Of a stretch of DNA of 6,313 bases, positions 5,534 to 6,313 are shown one piece after another. Position numbers and translations under genes: made by a program. The stretch spans positions 1 to 6,313 of the forward strand of contig JAIPCS010000189.1 of the NCBI GenBank assembly GCA_021738105.1, written 5' to 3'. Under the pieces are notes generated by a model. The model made no database searches. It was not told the origin of the DNA and was given only the letters and a program-made list of their open reading frames with translations. How positions within the stretch are numbered: the first letter of the stretch is position 1; each line of letters starts with the position of its first letter. Source of the stretch: Sulfuritalea sp. GTDB lineage: Bacteria > Pseudomonadota > Gammaproteobacteria > Burkholderiales > Rhodocyclaceae.

Positions 5534-6313
5534 ATGACATTCGAACTGGAAACTGCCGTCTCCCCCGAAAAACTTCGCCGTGTCGCGATCGATCCCGTGT
5601 CGCGAGTCGAAGGGCACGGCAAGGTCACCATCCTGCTCGACGATGACAACAAGGTGCATCAGGTACGCCTGCACATTGTCGAATTCCGCGGCTTCGAGAA
5701 GTTCATTCAGGGACGTCCCTACTGGGAAGTGCCGGTCATGGTGCAGCGCTTGTGCGGCATCTGTCCCGTTTCACACCATCTGGCGGCATCCAAGGCGTTG
5801 GACATGATTCTCGGCGTCAAGCAACTGACGCCGACGGCAGAAAAAATCCGCCGCCTGATGCACTATGGCCAGATCCTGCAATCACACGCCCTGCATTTCT
5901 TTCATCTCGCTTCGCCCGACCTGCTGTTCGGCTTCGGTTCAGACGTCGCGGCGCGCAACGTTGTCGGCGTCGTCGCCGCCCATCCGGAGATCGCCAAAAA
6001 AGGCGTACTGCTGAGAAAGTACGGACAGGAAGTGATCCGCATGACGGCCGGCAAACGGGTGCACGGCACCGGCTCGGTGCCTGGCGGGGTGAACAAATCG
6101 CTGAGTGCGGACGAGCGCGCAGAACTGCTCAAGGACGCGTATCAGATGGTGGCCTGGAGTCGCGATGCGGTCGGCCTGATCCGCCAGTTGTTCGAACAGA
6201 ACCTGCCGGAGTACAACGCCTTCGGTCGCTTCCGCTCGGCTGGCATGTGTCTGGTGAACCCTGCAGGGGCGATGGACCTCTACCACGGCGGCCTGCGTGC
6301 CCGCGGAATCGAC
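5534..6313 (+). CDS. hoxH: NAD-reducing [NiFe]-hydrogenase large subunit HoxH (5' part)
   Basis: The first 260 residues are present; the window ends before the C-terminal half. HoxH holds the Ni-Fe(CN)2CO centre where H2 is split or formed. The N-terminal nickel-ligand motif RLCGIC (Cys74, Cys77) followed by PVSHH is intact, as is AIDPVSRVEGHGK (18-30) with conserved Glu26. TPTAEK, YGQILQSHALHFFHL and GTGSVPGGVNKSL are also typical of the subunit. The second ligand motif (DPCxxC) and the C-terminal maturation extension lie outside. The start at 5534 has AGAGG eight bases upstream. Relative to Cupriavidus HoxH, about 16 residues precede the conserved core. Excising the upstream repeat would give an alternative older start at 5430, adding MTEIKT. 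Maturation and protease genes probably follow downstream but are not visible. Confidence 0.96.
   Translation, partial: MTFELETAVSPEKLRRVAIDPVSRVEGHGKVTILLDDDNKVHQVRLHIVEFRGFEKFIQGRPYWEVPVMVQRLCGICPVSHHLAASKALDMILGVKQLTPTAEKIRRLMHYGQILQSHALHFFHLASPDLLFGFGSDVAARNVVGVVAAHPEIAKKGVLLRKYGQEVIRMTAGKRVHGTGSVPGGVNKSLSADERAELLKDAYQMVAWSRDAVGLIRQLFEQNLPEYNAFGRFRSAGMCLVNPAGAMDLYHGGLRARGID

Larger units (their letters stand above)
5430..5537 (+). other. 35-codon leader frame bridging hoxY and hoxH
   Basis: An ATG at 5430 overlaps the end of hoxY (whose stop is 5435-5437) and opens 35 codons through the palindromic repeat. It begins MTEIKTMSHRGHRDHRE and ends with a TGA at 5535-5537 that overlaps the hoxH ATG as ATGA. 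It has no recognisable domain. It is probably the remnant 5' end of an older hoxH frame read into inserted DNA, and may couple translation. Whether it is translated is unknown. Confidence 0.25.

Overview
The window is about 60% G+C (estimated by eye) and has the layout and protein signatures of a proteobacterium, most likely beta or gamma. The hydrogenase subunits resemble the soluble NAD-reducing enzymes of hydrogen oxidisers such as Cupriavidus, and the HoxH wording resembles purple sulfur or methanotroph-like gammaproteobacterial homologues. This placement is an inference from remembered family sequences; no search was run.

Right two thirds, + strand: hoxF, hoxU, hoxY and the first 260 codons of hoxH. 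Together they encode a cytoplasmic bidirectional NAD-linked [NiFe]-hydrogenase. HoxY and HoxH form the hydrogenase half (H2 to protons and electrons at a Ni-Fe site). HoxF and HoxU form the diaphorase half (FMN and Fe-S clusters passing electrons to NAD+). hoxF-hoxU and hoxU-hoxY each overlap by an ATGA. The hoxY-hoxH junction does not: it carries a 96-bp gap with a palindromic CACAGAG-type repeat (20-bp perfect arms).

Left third, - strand, reading away from hox: an HD-domain protein with a phosphodiesterase-like YHNRSHT signature, then nikR (nickel-responsive repressor) one base later, then a VOC/glyoxalase-like protein that runs off the window start. The spacings (1 and 10 bases) indicate one operon. 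A nickel sensor beside a nickel enzyme makes biological sense.

Between the two divergent units lies a 246-bp AT-rich spacer (1960-2205). It holds a CRP/FNR-family-like dyad, three GACA cores spaced exactly 11 bp apart, and only weak promoter candidates.

The most interesting observation is that the hoxY-hoxH repeat is flanked by a 6-bp direct repeat (CCATGA). Removing 86 bp restores a hoxH frame starting at an ATG that overlaps the hoxY stop. The repeat therefore looks like an insertion that broke the original hoxY-hoxH coupling, supplied a new ribosome binding site, and created a 35-codon leader frame ending on the hoxH start codon.
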